Source: CAZUHK01 sp964620345
GTDB lineage: Bacteria; Planctomycetota; Phycisphaerae; Phycisphaerales; Zrk34
Direction: 5' to 3'
NCBI GenBank assembly: GCA_964620345.1
Contig: CAZUHK010000072.1
Coordinates: forward strand, 1 to 14,053
Length of the DNA: 14,053 nucleotides
The position numbers were made by a program, and so were the translations under genes. Below the pieces are notes generated by a model. That model searched no databases, was not told where the DNA came from, and saw only the letters and a list, made by a program, of their open reading frames with translations. Below, piece by piece: positions 6,557 through 13,157 of this stretch; position 1 is the stretch's first letter, and the number at the start of each line of letters is the position of its first letter.

Positions 6557-7171
6557 ATGACGCTCGACCAACCCATCCTGCTGGCGACGAACAACGCGCA
6601 CAAGGTTGCGGAGATCCGCGCCGTGTTCGCCGAGGCGGGCGTGAGCGTGCAATCGTTGGCCGAGGCCGGCGTCGAGGGGCCCGAGCCGATCGAGGACCAG
6701 CCGACCTTCGAGGCCAACGCGCTCATCAAGGCCCAGCACTATGCGCGGCGCACCGACCGGGTGTGCCTGGCCGACGACAGCGGGCTGATGGTCGATGCGT
6801 TGCACGGCGAACCGGGCGTGCGTAGCGCCCGCTACGCCGGGGTCGAAGGCGATCGCAAGCGGGTCGACGCGGCCAACAACGCCAAGCTGCTCGGCGCCCT
6901 GGCCGCGGTGCCCGATGCGAAGCGCACCGCGCGGTTCGTGTGCGTGATGGTGCTGGCCGACGCCCAGCGTGAGCTGGCCCTGGCCCGGGGCAAGGTCGAG
7001 GGGCGCATCCTGCGTACCCCGCGCGGCGACAACGGCTTCGGCTACGACCCGCTGATGCACCTGACCGAAGCCGGCCGCACCGCCGCGGAGCTTTCACCGG
7101 CCCAGAAGAACGCGATCAGCCACCGCGGCCGCGCCGCGATCGCGATGCTCGAACAGCTCCGGCAGATGTAA
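6557..7171 (+). CDS. rdgB: XTP/dITP diphosphatase (RdgB/HAM1 family)
   Basis: A 204-residue nucleotide pyrophosphatase of the HAM1/Ham1p-RdgB family, full length. It hydrolyses non-canonical purine nucleotides (dITP, XTP, ITP) to the monophosphate and pyrophosphate, keeping deaminated bases out of DNA and RNA. Visible family motifs in order: TNNAHKVAEI (11-20), the metal/substrate segment TFEANALIKA (50-59), ADDSGL (72-77) with the catalytic acidic residues, GDNGFGYDP (157-165) and KNAISHRG (184-191), which contacts the base. The ATG at 6557 is the only start giving the normal N-terminus; the close promoter implies a leaderless message. The gene is divergent from the ferredoxin reductase and convergent with the FabZ-family gene, so it is probably monocistronic. 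Confidence 0.96.
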   Translation: MTLDQPILLATNNAHKVAEIRAVFAEAGVSVQSLAEAGVEGPEPIEDQPTFEANALIKAQHYARRTDRVCLADDSGLMVDALHGEPGVRSARYAGVEGDRKRVDAANNAKLLGALAAVPDAKRTARFVCVMVLADAQRELALARGKVEGRILRTPRGDNGFGYDPLMHLTEAGRTAAELSPAQKNAISHRGRAAIAMLEQLRQM

Positions 7172-7184
7172 TCGCACGATTGCA

Positions 7185-7199
7185 CCCGGGCGCGCCGGG
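7185..7199. terminator. Weak hairpin between convergent genes
   Basis: CCCGG (7185-7189) pairs with CCGGG (7195-7199) around GCGCG, between the converging rdgB and FabZ-family genes (57-base gap). There is no T-run, so it is at best a weak or factor-assisted bidirectional terminator. Confidence 0.25.
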
Positions 7200-7228
7200 C
7201 CCCGGTGGTGAGCCACGAAGCGACGGGA

Positions 7229-7717
7229 TCAGAACGGCATGCCGGTGATCTCGCCCTCGAAGACGAGCTGGCCTTCGCAGATGCCCTGGATGGCGCAGAC
7301 GAACAGCCGGTTCTTGCGGTACTTGATTTCGCGGCCGACGATGTAAAGGCGTTGGCCGGGCGCGACCTGGCCGCGGAACTTGACGTGATCGCAACCGAGG
7401 AAGCCGAGGAACCCGTCCTCGTCGCGGAAGCGTTTGATCATGAACGCCGCGAGCTGGGCGGCGACTTCGATCATCATCACGCCCGGCAGCAGGGGTCGGC
7501 CGGGGATGTGGCCGGGCACCCAGAACTCGTCGGCCGTGCAATCCTTGAACCCCACCGCGCTCAGGCCGTAGACCGGATGGTCGGCCTGGGCCCAGCAGAT
7601 GCCATCGAGGTGGCGCATGTCGCCGCGCTGCGGGTTGGTCGCTTCGATGTCGGCCACGTCGTGCTGGATGTGGTCGAGGTCGATTTCATCGAGGTTGATC
7701 AGGAGGGTGGGCGGCAT
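7229..7717 (-). CDS. FabZ-family 3-hydroxyacyl-ACP dehydratase (hotdog fold)
   Basis: A 162-residue single hotdog-domain protein. The FabZ/FabA active-site signature is clear: WVPGHIPGRPLLPGVMMIEVAAQ spans 67-88, and the catalytic pair H70 and E84 has the same 14-residue spacing as H54/E68 of E. coli FabZ. The N-terminal part (INLDEIDLD, NPQRGDMRHLDGI) resembles the longer N-terminus of planctomycete FabZ-like proteins rather than E. coli FabZ. The expected reaction is dehydration of 3-hydroxyacyl-ACP in fatty acid synthesis, but a role in a specialised lipid cannot be excluded. The ATG at 7717 gives the normal N-terminus; the extension to 7798 has a proline/histidine-rich antisense look. No Shine-Dalgarno is obvious; a TATCCT box at 7764-7769 (minus) could be its -10. 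Confidence 0.85.
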   Translation of the reverse strand: MPPTLLINLDEIDLDHIQHDVADIEATNPQRGDMRHLDGICWAQADHPVYGLSAVGFKDCTADEFWVPGHIPGRPLLPGVMMIEVAAQLAAFMIKRFRDEDGFLGFLGCDHVKFRGQVAPGQRLYIVGREIKYRKNRLFVCAIQGICEGQLVFEGEITGMPF

Positions 7718-7805
7718 GGCGGGGTGTCCGAGACGGGGCGGATGGCAGGGGTGGGCCGGCAAGAGGATAGCAACTTGGCCGCGATCGTGGGGGGCCAAAT
7801 CAAGC

Positions 7806-7832
7806 GGGTCGCCGGCGCTGCGCCGACGACCC
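7806..7832 (-). terminator. Probable terminator hairpin behind the histone-like gene
   Basis: A 12-pair stem: GGGTCG (7806-7811) with CGACCC (7827-7832), then one imperfect pair (7812/7826), then CGGCG (7813-7817) with CGCCG (7821-7825), and a 3-base loop. The imperfect pair is C-A on the plus strand but G-U on the minus strand, so the minus-strand RNA folds better, which matches the direction of the histone-like gene ending 53 bases upstream. The tail after the stem is only moderately U-rich. Confidence 0.45.
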
Positions 7833-7885
7833 GTGGGCGAGCGTGGCTTGCCATCGGGGCGGTGATGTCGAACCGATCGGGCGGA

Positions 7886-8092
7886 TCAGAACCCCGAAGC
7901 CGGCGGGCTGGAGGCGCCGCCGCCGTCGTCGCGGACTTCGAGAACGGCCACGCGAACGGCCTGGGCCGCGGCCTTGATCTCCTGCATCTGCTTGCGGGCC
8001 CGCGTGCCGGCGGCCTTGTTGCCGCCCTGGGCCTTGCGGATGTCGTCCTCGGCCTCGGCGACCAGCCGCTTGAGCTGTTCATACGCGTCCAT
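7886..8092 (-). CDS. Hc1-like histone H1-type DNA-binding protein
   Basis: A 68-residue, mostly helical protein. The core (residues 4-52) resembles the N-terminal domain of the chlamydial histone H1-like Hc1 family: LVAEAEDDIRKAQGGNKAAGTRARKQMQEIK contains the family-typical K(A/E)-x-GNKAA-x-R-x-R signature around residues 19-33. The lysine-rich tail of chlamydial Hc1 is missing and is replaced by a short Gly/Ser/Pro end (GGGASSPPASGF), so this is a core-only version, as in small planctomycete Hc1-like proteins. The likely role is nucleoid association. Its start is very well supported by AAGGAG at 8099-8104, six bases before the ATG, the best ribosome-binding site in the window, suggesting strong expression. 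It has its own promoter and a probable terminator. Confidence 0.82.
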   Translation of the reverse strand: MDAYEQLKRLVAEAEDDIRKAQGGNKAAGTRARKQMQEIKAAAQAVRVAVLEVRDDGGGASSPPASGF

Positions 8093-8145
8093 GAGCGTCT
8101 CCTTTTTGGATGGTGGTTCGCCTGAAGGGTTGGTTGGCTCTCATT

Positions 8146-8175
8146 ACCATAATCGAGCATTAACCCCGCTGGCAA
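8146..8175 (-). promoter_or_regulatory. Promoter of the histone-like gene
   Basis: On the minus strand, TTGCCA (8170-8175, 5 of 6 consensus matches) and TATGGT (8146-8151) are separated by 18 bases, in an AT-rich stretch unlike its surroundings. The predicted start near 8139 leaves a leader of about 45 bases with the strong AAGGAG. Confidence 0.5.
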
Positions 8176-8177
8176 GC

Positions 8178-8209
8178 AAAAAAAACAGGGCCACCCCCGC
8201 CGCCGGGCC
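8178..8209 (-). terminator. Intrinsic terminator of the isochorismatase-family gene
   Basis: On the minus strand, a GC-rich GGCC-GGCC stem (8206-8209 with 8189-8192) is followed three bases later by eight Ts (8178-8185), the only such T-run in the window. A second possible stem pairs 8193-8198 with 8216-8221. The stems are short, but position just after the gene's stop and the T-run support termination. The T-run directly abuts the histone-gene -35 box. Confidence 0.5.
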
Positions 8210-8226
8210 AAAAATGGGGGTTGCAG

Positions 8227-8778
8227 TCACTTGATGAGGCCCAGGATCGCATTGAACCGCTCGCCGCCGGCCACGCCGACCATCTCCAGCAACGCCGACT
8301 CGACCGTCGTGAGCACCGCGCCCGCCTGCTCCAGCCGCCGCAGGGCCGTGGTGTGATCGATCGCCCGTCGGCTGCCGACCGCGTCGACCGCCACGGCCGG
8401 CACATAGCCCGCCGCGGCCAGATCCAGGGCCGTGTGAAGCACACACACGTGCGTCTCGATTCCGCAGATCAGCACCGTCGACCGCCCGGCCGCGGCCAGG
8501 TCGGTCCGCACCGGGTCGATGCAGGCGGAGAACGCGACCTTGTCGTGCGGCCGAGTGCCCCGCGGCCAGCGGTCGGCGATGCCCGGCACCGTCGCGCCCA
8601 GCCCCGCGGGGTATTGCTCGGTCGCCACCACCGGCAGGCCCAGCACACCCGCCCCGGCCACCAGCTTGCCCGCCGCGGCCTCAATCGCCGCGGGCTCGGC
8701 CATCACCGGCAACAGCTTGCGCTGCAGATCGACCACCAGCAGCGTCGTGTCGTCCAACCTCAATCGCGGCATCGGCAT
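8227..8778 (-). CDS. Isochorismatase-family cysteine hydrolase
   Basis: A 183-residue hydrolase of the isochorismatase-like superfamily, full length. The catalytic triad is visible: D17 in LLVVDLQ, K80 in DKVAFSA and C112 in GIETHVCVLHTA, with the usual hydrophobic strand before each. The region after the cysteine (LAAAGYVPAVAVDAVGSR) is also standard. Members hydrolyse amides or related bonds in small molecules (nicotinamide, N-carbamoyl compounds, isochorismate); the sequence is closest in style to the YcaC-like group of unknown substrate. The ATG at 8778 has GGAGG at 8785-8789, six bases upstream; a second in-frame ATG lies two codons later. It is divergent from the DUF433 gene across only 57 bases and ends at a terminator, so it is probably monocistronic. 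Confidence 0.92.
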   Translation of the reverse strand: MPMPRLRLDDTTLLVVDLQRKLLPVMAEPAAIEAAAGKLVAGAGVLGLPVVATEQYPAGLGATVPGIADRWPRGTRPHDKVAFSACIDPVRTDLAAAGRSTVLICGIETHVCVLHTALDLAAAGYVPAVAVDAVGSRRAIDHTTALRRLEQAGAVLTTVESALLEMVGVAGGERFNAILGLIK

Positions 8779-8821
8779 GGCGGGCCTCCGTTCGGGTGCT
8801 GAGCGGATATCGTCTCGGGCC

Positions 8822-8827
8822 TACAAT
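8822..8827 (+). promoter_or_regulatory. Probable -10 box of the DUF433 gene (leaderless)
   Basis: TACAAT matches the -10 consensus at 5 of 6 positions and ends 8 bases before the ATG, which places the start of transcription at or next to the start codon. No convincing -35 box lies 16-18 bases upstream, where the ribosome-binding site and start of the divergent gene crowd the space. Confidence 0.45.
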
Positions 8828-8835
8828 AGTGCATC

Positions 8836-9117
8836 ATGCCCGCGCCATCTTCCGCCGCCGCTCGACCGTCTCGCGAACTGATCCCTGCTGACAGCCCGCT
8901 GGCGCCTTGCCTGTCGGTGGACCCGGAGCGCCTGCACGGCGAACCGTGCTTTAAGGGCACGCGCGTGCCGGTGCAGGCACTGTTCGACCTGATGCAGGAT
9001 GGCGGTTCGCTGGAGGAGTTTGTGGCCGGGTTCGAGCCGGTCACTCGCGAGCAGGCCGCCGCAGTAGTCCGCCTGGCCGCCGATGGCCTGCTCCAGTGCG
9101 AATCGCCCATCGAATAG
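8836..9117 (+). CDS. DUF433 domain protein
   Basis: A 93-residue protein. After a proline/serine/alanine-rich N-terminus (1-24) comes a full DUF433 domain: LSVDPERLHGEPCFKGTRVP (26-45), then a small helix-turn-helix-like part with SLEEFVAGFEPVTREQAAAVVRLAA (58-82). DUF433 proteins often act as the antitoxin or DNA-binding partner of a PIN-like (DUF5615) toxin encoded just downstream. Here the downstream gene is on the other strand and unrelated, so it is an orphan copy. The start has no Shine-Dalgarno but sits 8 bases after TACAAT. The real N-terminus could be one of the later in-frame codons, since family members usually begin close to the domain. It may regulate itself or the divergent hydrolase gene; this is an inference. 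Confidence 0.88.
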   Translation: MPAPSSAAARPSRELIPADSPLAPCLSVDPERLHGEPCFKGTRVPVQALFDLMQDGGSLEEFVAGFEPVTREQAAAVVRLAADGLLQCESPIE

Positions 9118-9177
9118 CCGGTCGCGCCGCGGTGGGTCGGGCGGGCGGCACGGAGAGGGTGTGTGGGGCTCGCCGCG

Positions 9178-9780
9178 TCAGGCCGCGGGGTGGGCCTGGT
9201 CGGGCCGGTCGGGGGTGCGGCGTTGGCGGTGGTCGTCGTCGCGCGGCGGGGCGGCGTGGAAGGTGCCGCGCAGATGGGCCGACCAGCGTTCGGGGCGGTC
9301 GGTCGTGCCGCAGAGATCGAGCACGCCGCTGATCGCGCCCGCGTGGCGGTAGCCGCCGCCGCCGGCCCGCTCGGGTTCGCGCCGGTCGGCCAGGCCGACG
9401 AAGCGCAGGCGGACGATGACGCTTTGGCCCAGGCACACGCGCTGGTAGTCGATCACGTGGGCCGCGAGCTTGACCCCGCCGCCGTCACGATCGACCAGAC
9501 GCAAGCTGAACGCGCCGACCTCGTCGGCCGTGCCCCGCAGGTGCGCCAGGTTCATCCGGTGAGGCCGAATGATGCCCGTGTGCCGCACGCACGCCTCGGG
9601 TGCGCGGGGCGTGGCGAAGCGCACCGCTCCGCCGGCCTCGACCCGTGCGGACAGCTCGGCGGTGAGGGTGATCCGATCGTGCCGGGGCCGGCCACCGGTC
9701 GCGCGGCGCTGGGCGCCGAGTCGGGCAAGCGTCGCGGCCGCGAGCATGGCGGAATCGTCCTGTCGAATCGCGAACTTCAT
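9178..9780 (-). CDS. Hypothetical protein, unrecognised
   Basis: A 200-residue protein I do not recognise. The N-terminal helix (MKFAIRQDDSAMLAAATLARLGAQRR) is followed by beta-rich sequence. Residues about 90-125 contain FSLRLVDRDGGGVKLAAHV and LGQSVIVRLRFVG, which loosely resemble the D-x-S-x-x-G and closing strands of PilZ domains; the match is too weak to assign. The last 35 residues are rich in Arg, His, Asp and Pro and look disordered. There is no signal peptide or membrane span. The ATG at 9780 has AAGGA at 9789-9793 and overlaps the stop codon of a 27-codon upstream frame. The alternative plus-strand frame over the same DNA is alanine/valine/histidine-rich and unlike a real protein. 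It is convergent with the DUF433 gene (60-base gap). Confidence 0.6.
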   Translation of the reverse strand: MKFAIRQDDSAMLAAATLARLGAQRRATGGRPRHDRITLTAELSARVEAGGAVRFATPRAPEACVRHTGIIRPHRMNLAHLRGTADEVGAFSLRLVDRDGGGVKLAAHVIDYQRVCLGQSVIVRLRFVGLADRREPERAGGGGYRHAGAISGVLDLCGTTDRPERWSAHLRGTFHAAPPRDDDHRQRRTPDRPDQAHPAA

Positions 9781-9860
9781 GGGAGCGATCCTTGAAACCG
9801 GGGCGTCGGGCTGCACGTCATACCACCGGTCGCCTTCCAGGCGACGGTTCGGGCAACCAT
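9777..9860 (-). CDS. 27-codon upstream reading frame overlapping the next gene as ATGA
   Basis: The frame starts at ATG 9858-9860 behind a strong purine-rich site (GGAGAGGAG, five bases before the start) and ends with TGA at 9777-9779, sharing bases with the ATG of the 200-residue gene. The peptide is MVARTVAWKATGGMTCSPTP followed by RFQGSLP. It matches no family I know. A hairpin (9825-9848: ACC-GTCGCC paired with GGCGAC-GGT, one bulge) lies inside it, and the next gene's AAGGA lies inside it as well. The arrangement suggests a leader peptide or translational coupling. Alternatively this ATG may simply be a chance short frame, but its ribosome-binding site is stronger than that of the main gene. 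Confidence 0.45.
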   Translation of the reverse strand: MVARTVAWKATGGMTCSPTPRFQGSLP

Positions 9861-10024
9861 GCTGTCTCCTCTCCAAAACGTCAGCCCCGACTCGCACCGG
9901 CAGGCGCCGGTCACTCGGGGCGTCGGCGGTCCGCGGCGAGGTCCAACTGCTGGCCGCCGCGTGCCTTGTCATGCAAACAATGCCACAGGAATCGCCAAAT
10001 GCAAGCGAAACCGGCGGAATTTGT
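9861..10024. other. Non-coding stretch
   Basis: Together with the upstream frame and the terminator candidate this makes up a 274-base gap between the unrecognised gene and fkp. It is GC-rich near 9880-9960 and distinctly AT-richer at 9965-10025. I see no gene. A promoter for the unrecognised gene should lie here, but I find no convincing -35/-10 pair. Confidence 0.5.
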
Positions 10025-10054
10025 GAGAAAAATCGCGATCGCCCGCCGCGGGGC
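10025..10054 (-). terminator. Possible terminator behind fkp
   Basis: Just after the fkp stop, the minus strand reads GCCC-CGCGGC-GGGC (a 4-pair stem), then GATCGCGA and five Ts. The stem is short and the Ts are 8 bases away, so it is only a candidate. Confidence 0.3.
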
Positions 10055-13000
10055 TTACAGCGTGGTGATCTTCAGGCCGGTCGGATCGACATCGAAGTCG
10101 AAGAATCGCGCCGAACCATTGGGCGGGTGCGCGGTCAGCGTCTTGCGGATGCGCTGCGCCGCGTCGGTGTCGCGTGCGACGATGAACACGAACCCCCCGC
10201 CGCCGGCGCCCGGCAGGCACTTGCCCACACACCAGCGATCGATGCGTGCGATCAGCCGCTCGATCGGCTCGTTGGTGCTGCCCGGGTCCAGCCGCTTCTT
10301 GAGCGTCCAGTAACGCTCGATCCCCTTGCCGAACGCATCGACATCCCGCCGATCCAGATCGGCCTTCATCCGCAGCGCCGCGTCTTTGAGTTCGTCGATC
10401 GTGCGCAACGCCTCGGGGTCGCGCGCGAGGTATCGGCCGACCACGTTCTGAAGGATGTTGCGTGCCATGCGCTTCTGCCCGGTGAAGTAGAGCAGCAGGC
10501 GGTCGCGCAGGGCCTGGTCGGCGGCCATGTCGAAGCCGATCCATCGCAGCGTGGCGGCCTGATCGGCGCCGGGCTGGGTGGTGATGAGCTTGACCCCGCC
10601 GAACACCCCGCCGACCTGGTCCTGCCAGCCGCCGCCGGTGGTCATCATCTGTTCGAGCACGCTGGTGCGGGCGATCAGTTCATCGTGGGTCGCGTCGCGC
10701 CCCAGCACGCGATCCAGGCAGGCCAGCACCGCGGCGCCCAGCACGCTGGACGTGCCCAGGCCCGAGCCCTTGGGCAGGGCGGAGAAGATCGTCAGGTCCA
10801 GCCCGCCGCCGAGCTTGTCCAGCCACCTGCCCAGCGACTGCCGCCGATCGGCCGGGCCGATGCCCGCCAGCACCATCGCCGCCTTGGGCAGCGCCCCCCA
10901 GTCGCGCGGGTCGGTGTAGGCCAGCAGTTGCTCGGTGCGCGCGATGGTCTGCGTGCGGCCCAGGTCGATGCTCGACAGGCGGATCACGCGGTCTTCGTTG
11001 AGCTTGGCCATCGCCTGCACGGGGTACTGGCCGTTGAGCGTGATCGCCGCGTTGACCACCGTCCCGCCGCGCTCGGTGCAGAACGGCGGGGTGTCCGACC
11101 ACCCGCCGGAAAAGTCCAGCCGCACCGGCGTGGTCACCCAGACGACCTGGTCGTGCAGGATGCCCGGCCCGCGCGGCGCGTCGGGCATCGCCACCGCTTG
11201 ACTCACCGCCCGGCGGATCGCGCCGAACGCACGCTGTTCGATCTGCGCCGGGGTGTCGAACCCGGCCTGCCGCAGCTTCGCGCGCGGCACGCGGTGCCGC
11301 TCGGCGATGAGCTGCGCCAGCTTGCACGCGCGCGATTCGAACAGCGGTGAGTCGGCCTGACCGATCGCCGCGCCGATCGCCCCCAGCGCCGCCGCCGCTT
11401 CTTCGCGCGAGGCGATCTGCTCGACCACGCGCTTGGCCGGCAGGGCGTCGTCGGCCAGCAGCCGCTCGTCCAGCCGCGCCAGGTCCACACGCCGGTTGAT
11501 CGACTGGCGATGATCGATCAGCCGCCGATGGTTCACCCGTTTGATGAGCTGCTTCATGCTCAGCCGCTTGGCCCGCGTCCACGCCCCCGCCGCTTGCGGC
11601 TTGGCGCCCGGCCCGGCGATCCACTTCGCCTCGCCAAGCACCTGCTCCAGCGTGCCCACCGGCCACAACCGCGCCTCCCACAAACTCTTGGCCGCGCCGC
11701 GCGGCCACAGCGTCGCGTCATCCACGCCGTGCCGCCGCTGCCACTTGCCGATCGGCTCATTGAGAAACGTACAGCCCCGCTCGCCGTCGGCCGTGCCCTT
11801 GAAGTCATCGTTCAGCCCGAAGCACACCGCCGCCCAGTCGCGCTGGCCCACCGGCAGCACGACCAGGCCCAGCCCCGCGGCCAGCTTGATCGGCACACCC
11901 CCGTCGGCCGGCAGGCCCACCAGCACGTTGCGCCCGGGCAGCTCCACCGGCACATCCACATCGCAGCCCTCGACCAGCGTGGCCGGCCCGCAACGCACCG
12001 GCGCGTGATCGAGGATCGACTGGTACACGAACGCGCCTTCCAGCGACGTGCCCGGCACGCTGGTCGATCCGTGCATGTCGGCAAAGCCGTACGCCTCGGC
12101 CGTGCGGTTGAGCGTCGCGATGTTCGCCAGGAACTCCCGGCTGGAGCCGATGTGAAAAAAGTCGCAGTCCGGCAGCACGTTCACGTGAAACTTCACCCGC
12201 CGCACCGCGTCGTACAGCGCCTCGATGCGTTGGCGCTGCGCCGCGTCGTGCTCGTCCAGCCCGACCGCCTTGGCGTAGCGCCGCCTGGTCACCTTCGGCG
12301 CCAGGGCGGTGAGGTATTCGAGGTACAGGTCGAGCCCGCGGGCCTTGCCGGTCTCCAGGTCTTTCATCAGCCCGGCCCGGGTGACGAGCTTGCCGTCGCG
12401 CAGCGTGAGGCCGGCGTGATCGAGCAGCTTGGCGGTGGTCGGCGGGTCGAGCGAGACGATGCCGGTGTCGATCAGCACGCGGCCGACCGGGTCGATCGCG
12501 TCGTGTTGCCGCGCGGTCGGTTCATCGGGCTTCTGCAGGAAGTCGCGCACGGGGGCGAAGCCGGTCTGCATCACATCCGGGTCGGTGACGTACACGCCGT
12601 GGCGGCCGGCGGTCTCGATCGAGCCGGGGTACGCCACGCCGACCACGCCGGGCCGATCGAACCGTGTGGCGGCCGGGTCGAAGGTGAGCAGCACGTCGCC
12701 GGTGTAGATCAGCACCTGCCCGGCCGGCGGCGCGGGCAGTCGCTGGACGTTGTCGAGGATCAGGTCGAACAGCGCCGCGGTCGTGCCGTCGTCGCCGGTG
12801 GGCAGTGGGGTGAAGATTTTGCCCTGCGCCGCGTAGGCCGGCAGCCGGCGTGAATCGCCGCCGGAGTGGCAGATCAGCACGCGCCGCCCGGCGAAGAGCT
12901 TGTCGAGCGAGCGGGCCTTGTCGCGCTTGAGCAGATCGCGCGCCACGGCGCGCAGCGCATGGATCGTCGCGCCCAGCGAGCCGACACGCCGCCCGCCGGG

Positions 13001-13132
13001 GTCGGGCACGACGTGGTAGCGGGCGGCGGTGTCGAGCCGGCCTGATCGCAGCCGCCAGTCGATCTGCGTGCGATACCCGCGCGCCTGCGCGGCGTTGGCG
13101 GCGGTCAGCACGATGTGATCGAATCGGTTCAT
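10055..13132 (-). CDS. fkp: Bifunctional L-fucokinase / fucose-1-phosphate guanylyltransferase
   Basis: A 1025-residue cytoplasmic fusion enzyme, slightly longer than Bacteroides Fkp (949). It phosphorylates free L-fucose with ATP and then joins it to GTP, giving GDP-L-fucose. The N-terminal guanylyltransferase has VLICHSGGDSRRLPAYAAQG (85-104), the nucleotide-binding signature of the fucose pyrophosphorylase family, followed by left-handed-helix-like repeats near 365-420 (VEGCDVDVPVELPGRNVLVG). A linker rich in Arg and Ala follows (510-660). The C-terminal GHMP kinase has VRLDFSGGWSDTPP (670-683), the ATP loop ALPKGSGLGTSS (785-796), TTGGGWQDQVGG (831-842) with the likely catalytic Asp, and GAGGGGFVF (975-983). 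The ATG at 13132 starts a plausible strand (MNRFDHIVLTAAN). It follows the GDP-fucose synthase by 25 bases, so the two are co-transcribed. Confidence 0.93.
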   Translation of the reverse strand: MNRFDHIVLTAANAAQARGYRTQIDWRLRSGRLDTAARYHVVPDPGGRRVGSLGATIHALRAVARDLLKRDKARSLDKLFAGRRVLICHSGGDSRRLPAYAAQGKIFTPLPTGDDGTTAALFDLILDNVQRLPAPPAGQVLIYTGDVLLTFDPAATRFDRPGVVGVAYPGSIETAGRHGVYVTDPDVMQTGFAPVRDFLQKPDEPTARQHDAIDPVGRVLIDTGIVSLDPPTTAKLLDHAGLTLRDGKLVTRAGLMKDLETGKARGLDLYLEYLTALAPKVTRRRYAKAVGLDEHDAAQRQRIEALYDAVRRVKFHVNVLPDCDFFHIGSSREFLANIATLNRTAEAYGFADMHGSTSVPGTSLEGAFVYQSILDHAPVRCGPATLVEGCDVDVPVELPGRNVLVGLPADGGVPIKLAAGLGLVVLPVGQRDWAAVCFGLNDDFKGTADGERGCTFLNEPIGKWQRRHGVDDATLWPRGAAKSLWEARLWPVGTLEQVLGEAKWIAGPGAKPQAAGAWTRAKRLSMKQLIKRVNHRRLIDHRQSINRRVDLARLDERLLADDALPAKRVVEQIASREEAAAALGAIGAAIGQADSPLFESRACKLAQLIAERHRVPRAKLRQAGFDTPAQIEQRAFGAIRRAVSQAVAMPDAPRGPGILHDQVVWVTTPVRLDFSGGWSDTPPFCTERGGTVVNAAITLNGQYPVQAMAKLNEDRVIRLSSIDLGRTQTIARTEQLLAYTDPRDWGALPKAAMVLAGIGPADRRQSLGRWLDKLGGGLDLTIFSALPKGSGLGTSSVLGAAVLACLDRVLGRDATHDELIARTSVLEQMMTTGGGWQDQVGGVFGGVKLITTQPGADQAATLRWIGFDMAADQALRDRLLLYFTGQKRMARNILQNVVGRYLARDPEALRTIDELKDAALRMKADLDRRDVDAFGKGIERYWTLKKRLDPGSTNEPIERLIARIDRWCVGKCLPGAGGGGFVFIVARDTDAAQRIRKTLTAHPPNGSARFFDFDVDPTGLKITTL

Positions 13133-13157
13133 GGGCGGTCCGCTCGTCGGCCCCGGC

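Noticed and set aside
6141..7097. Small frames antisense to rdgB and to the reductase N-terminus
   Set aside because: Both host genes are confidently identified and the small frames carry no motif.
9163..9795. Plus-strand 210-codon frame as an alternative to the unrecognised minus gene
   Set aside because: Composed largely of Ala, Val, Gly and Arg, no ribosome-binding site, whereas the minus frame has one and a more balanced composition.
9825..9848. Possible c-di-GMP or other riboswitch upstream of the unrecognised gene
   Set aside because: Only one hairpin is visible and none of the conserved sequence blocks of known riboswitch classes is present; kept only as a hairpin in the upstream frame.
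9569..11350. 593-codon plus-strand frame opposite fkp
   Set aside because: Antisense to conserved kinase motifs; no recognisable domain, rich in Arg, Gln and His.
11510..12853. 447-codon plus-strand frame opposite the Fkp guanylyltransferase domain
   Set aside because: Antisense to a conserved domain with clear motifs; composition is not protein-like.
10055..13132. D-glycero-D-manno-heptose kinase/nucleotidyltransferase instead of Fkp
   Set aside because: The kinase part is similar in style, but the N-terminal SGGDSRRLPAY signature and the domain order and length fit the fucokinase/fucose pyrophosphorylase fusion; a different sugar remains possible and is noted in the findings.
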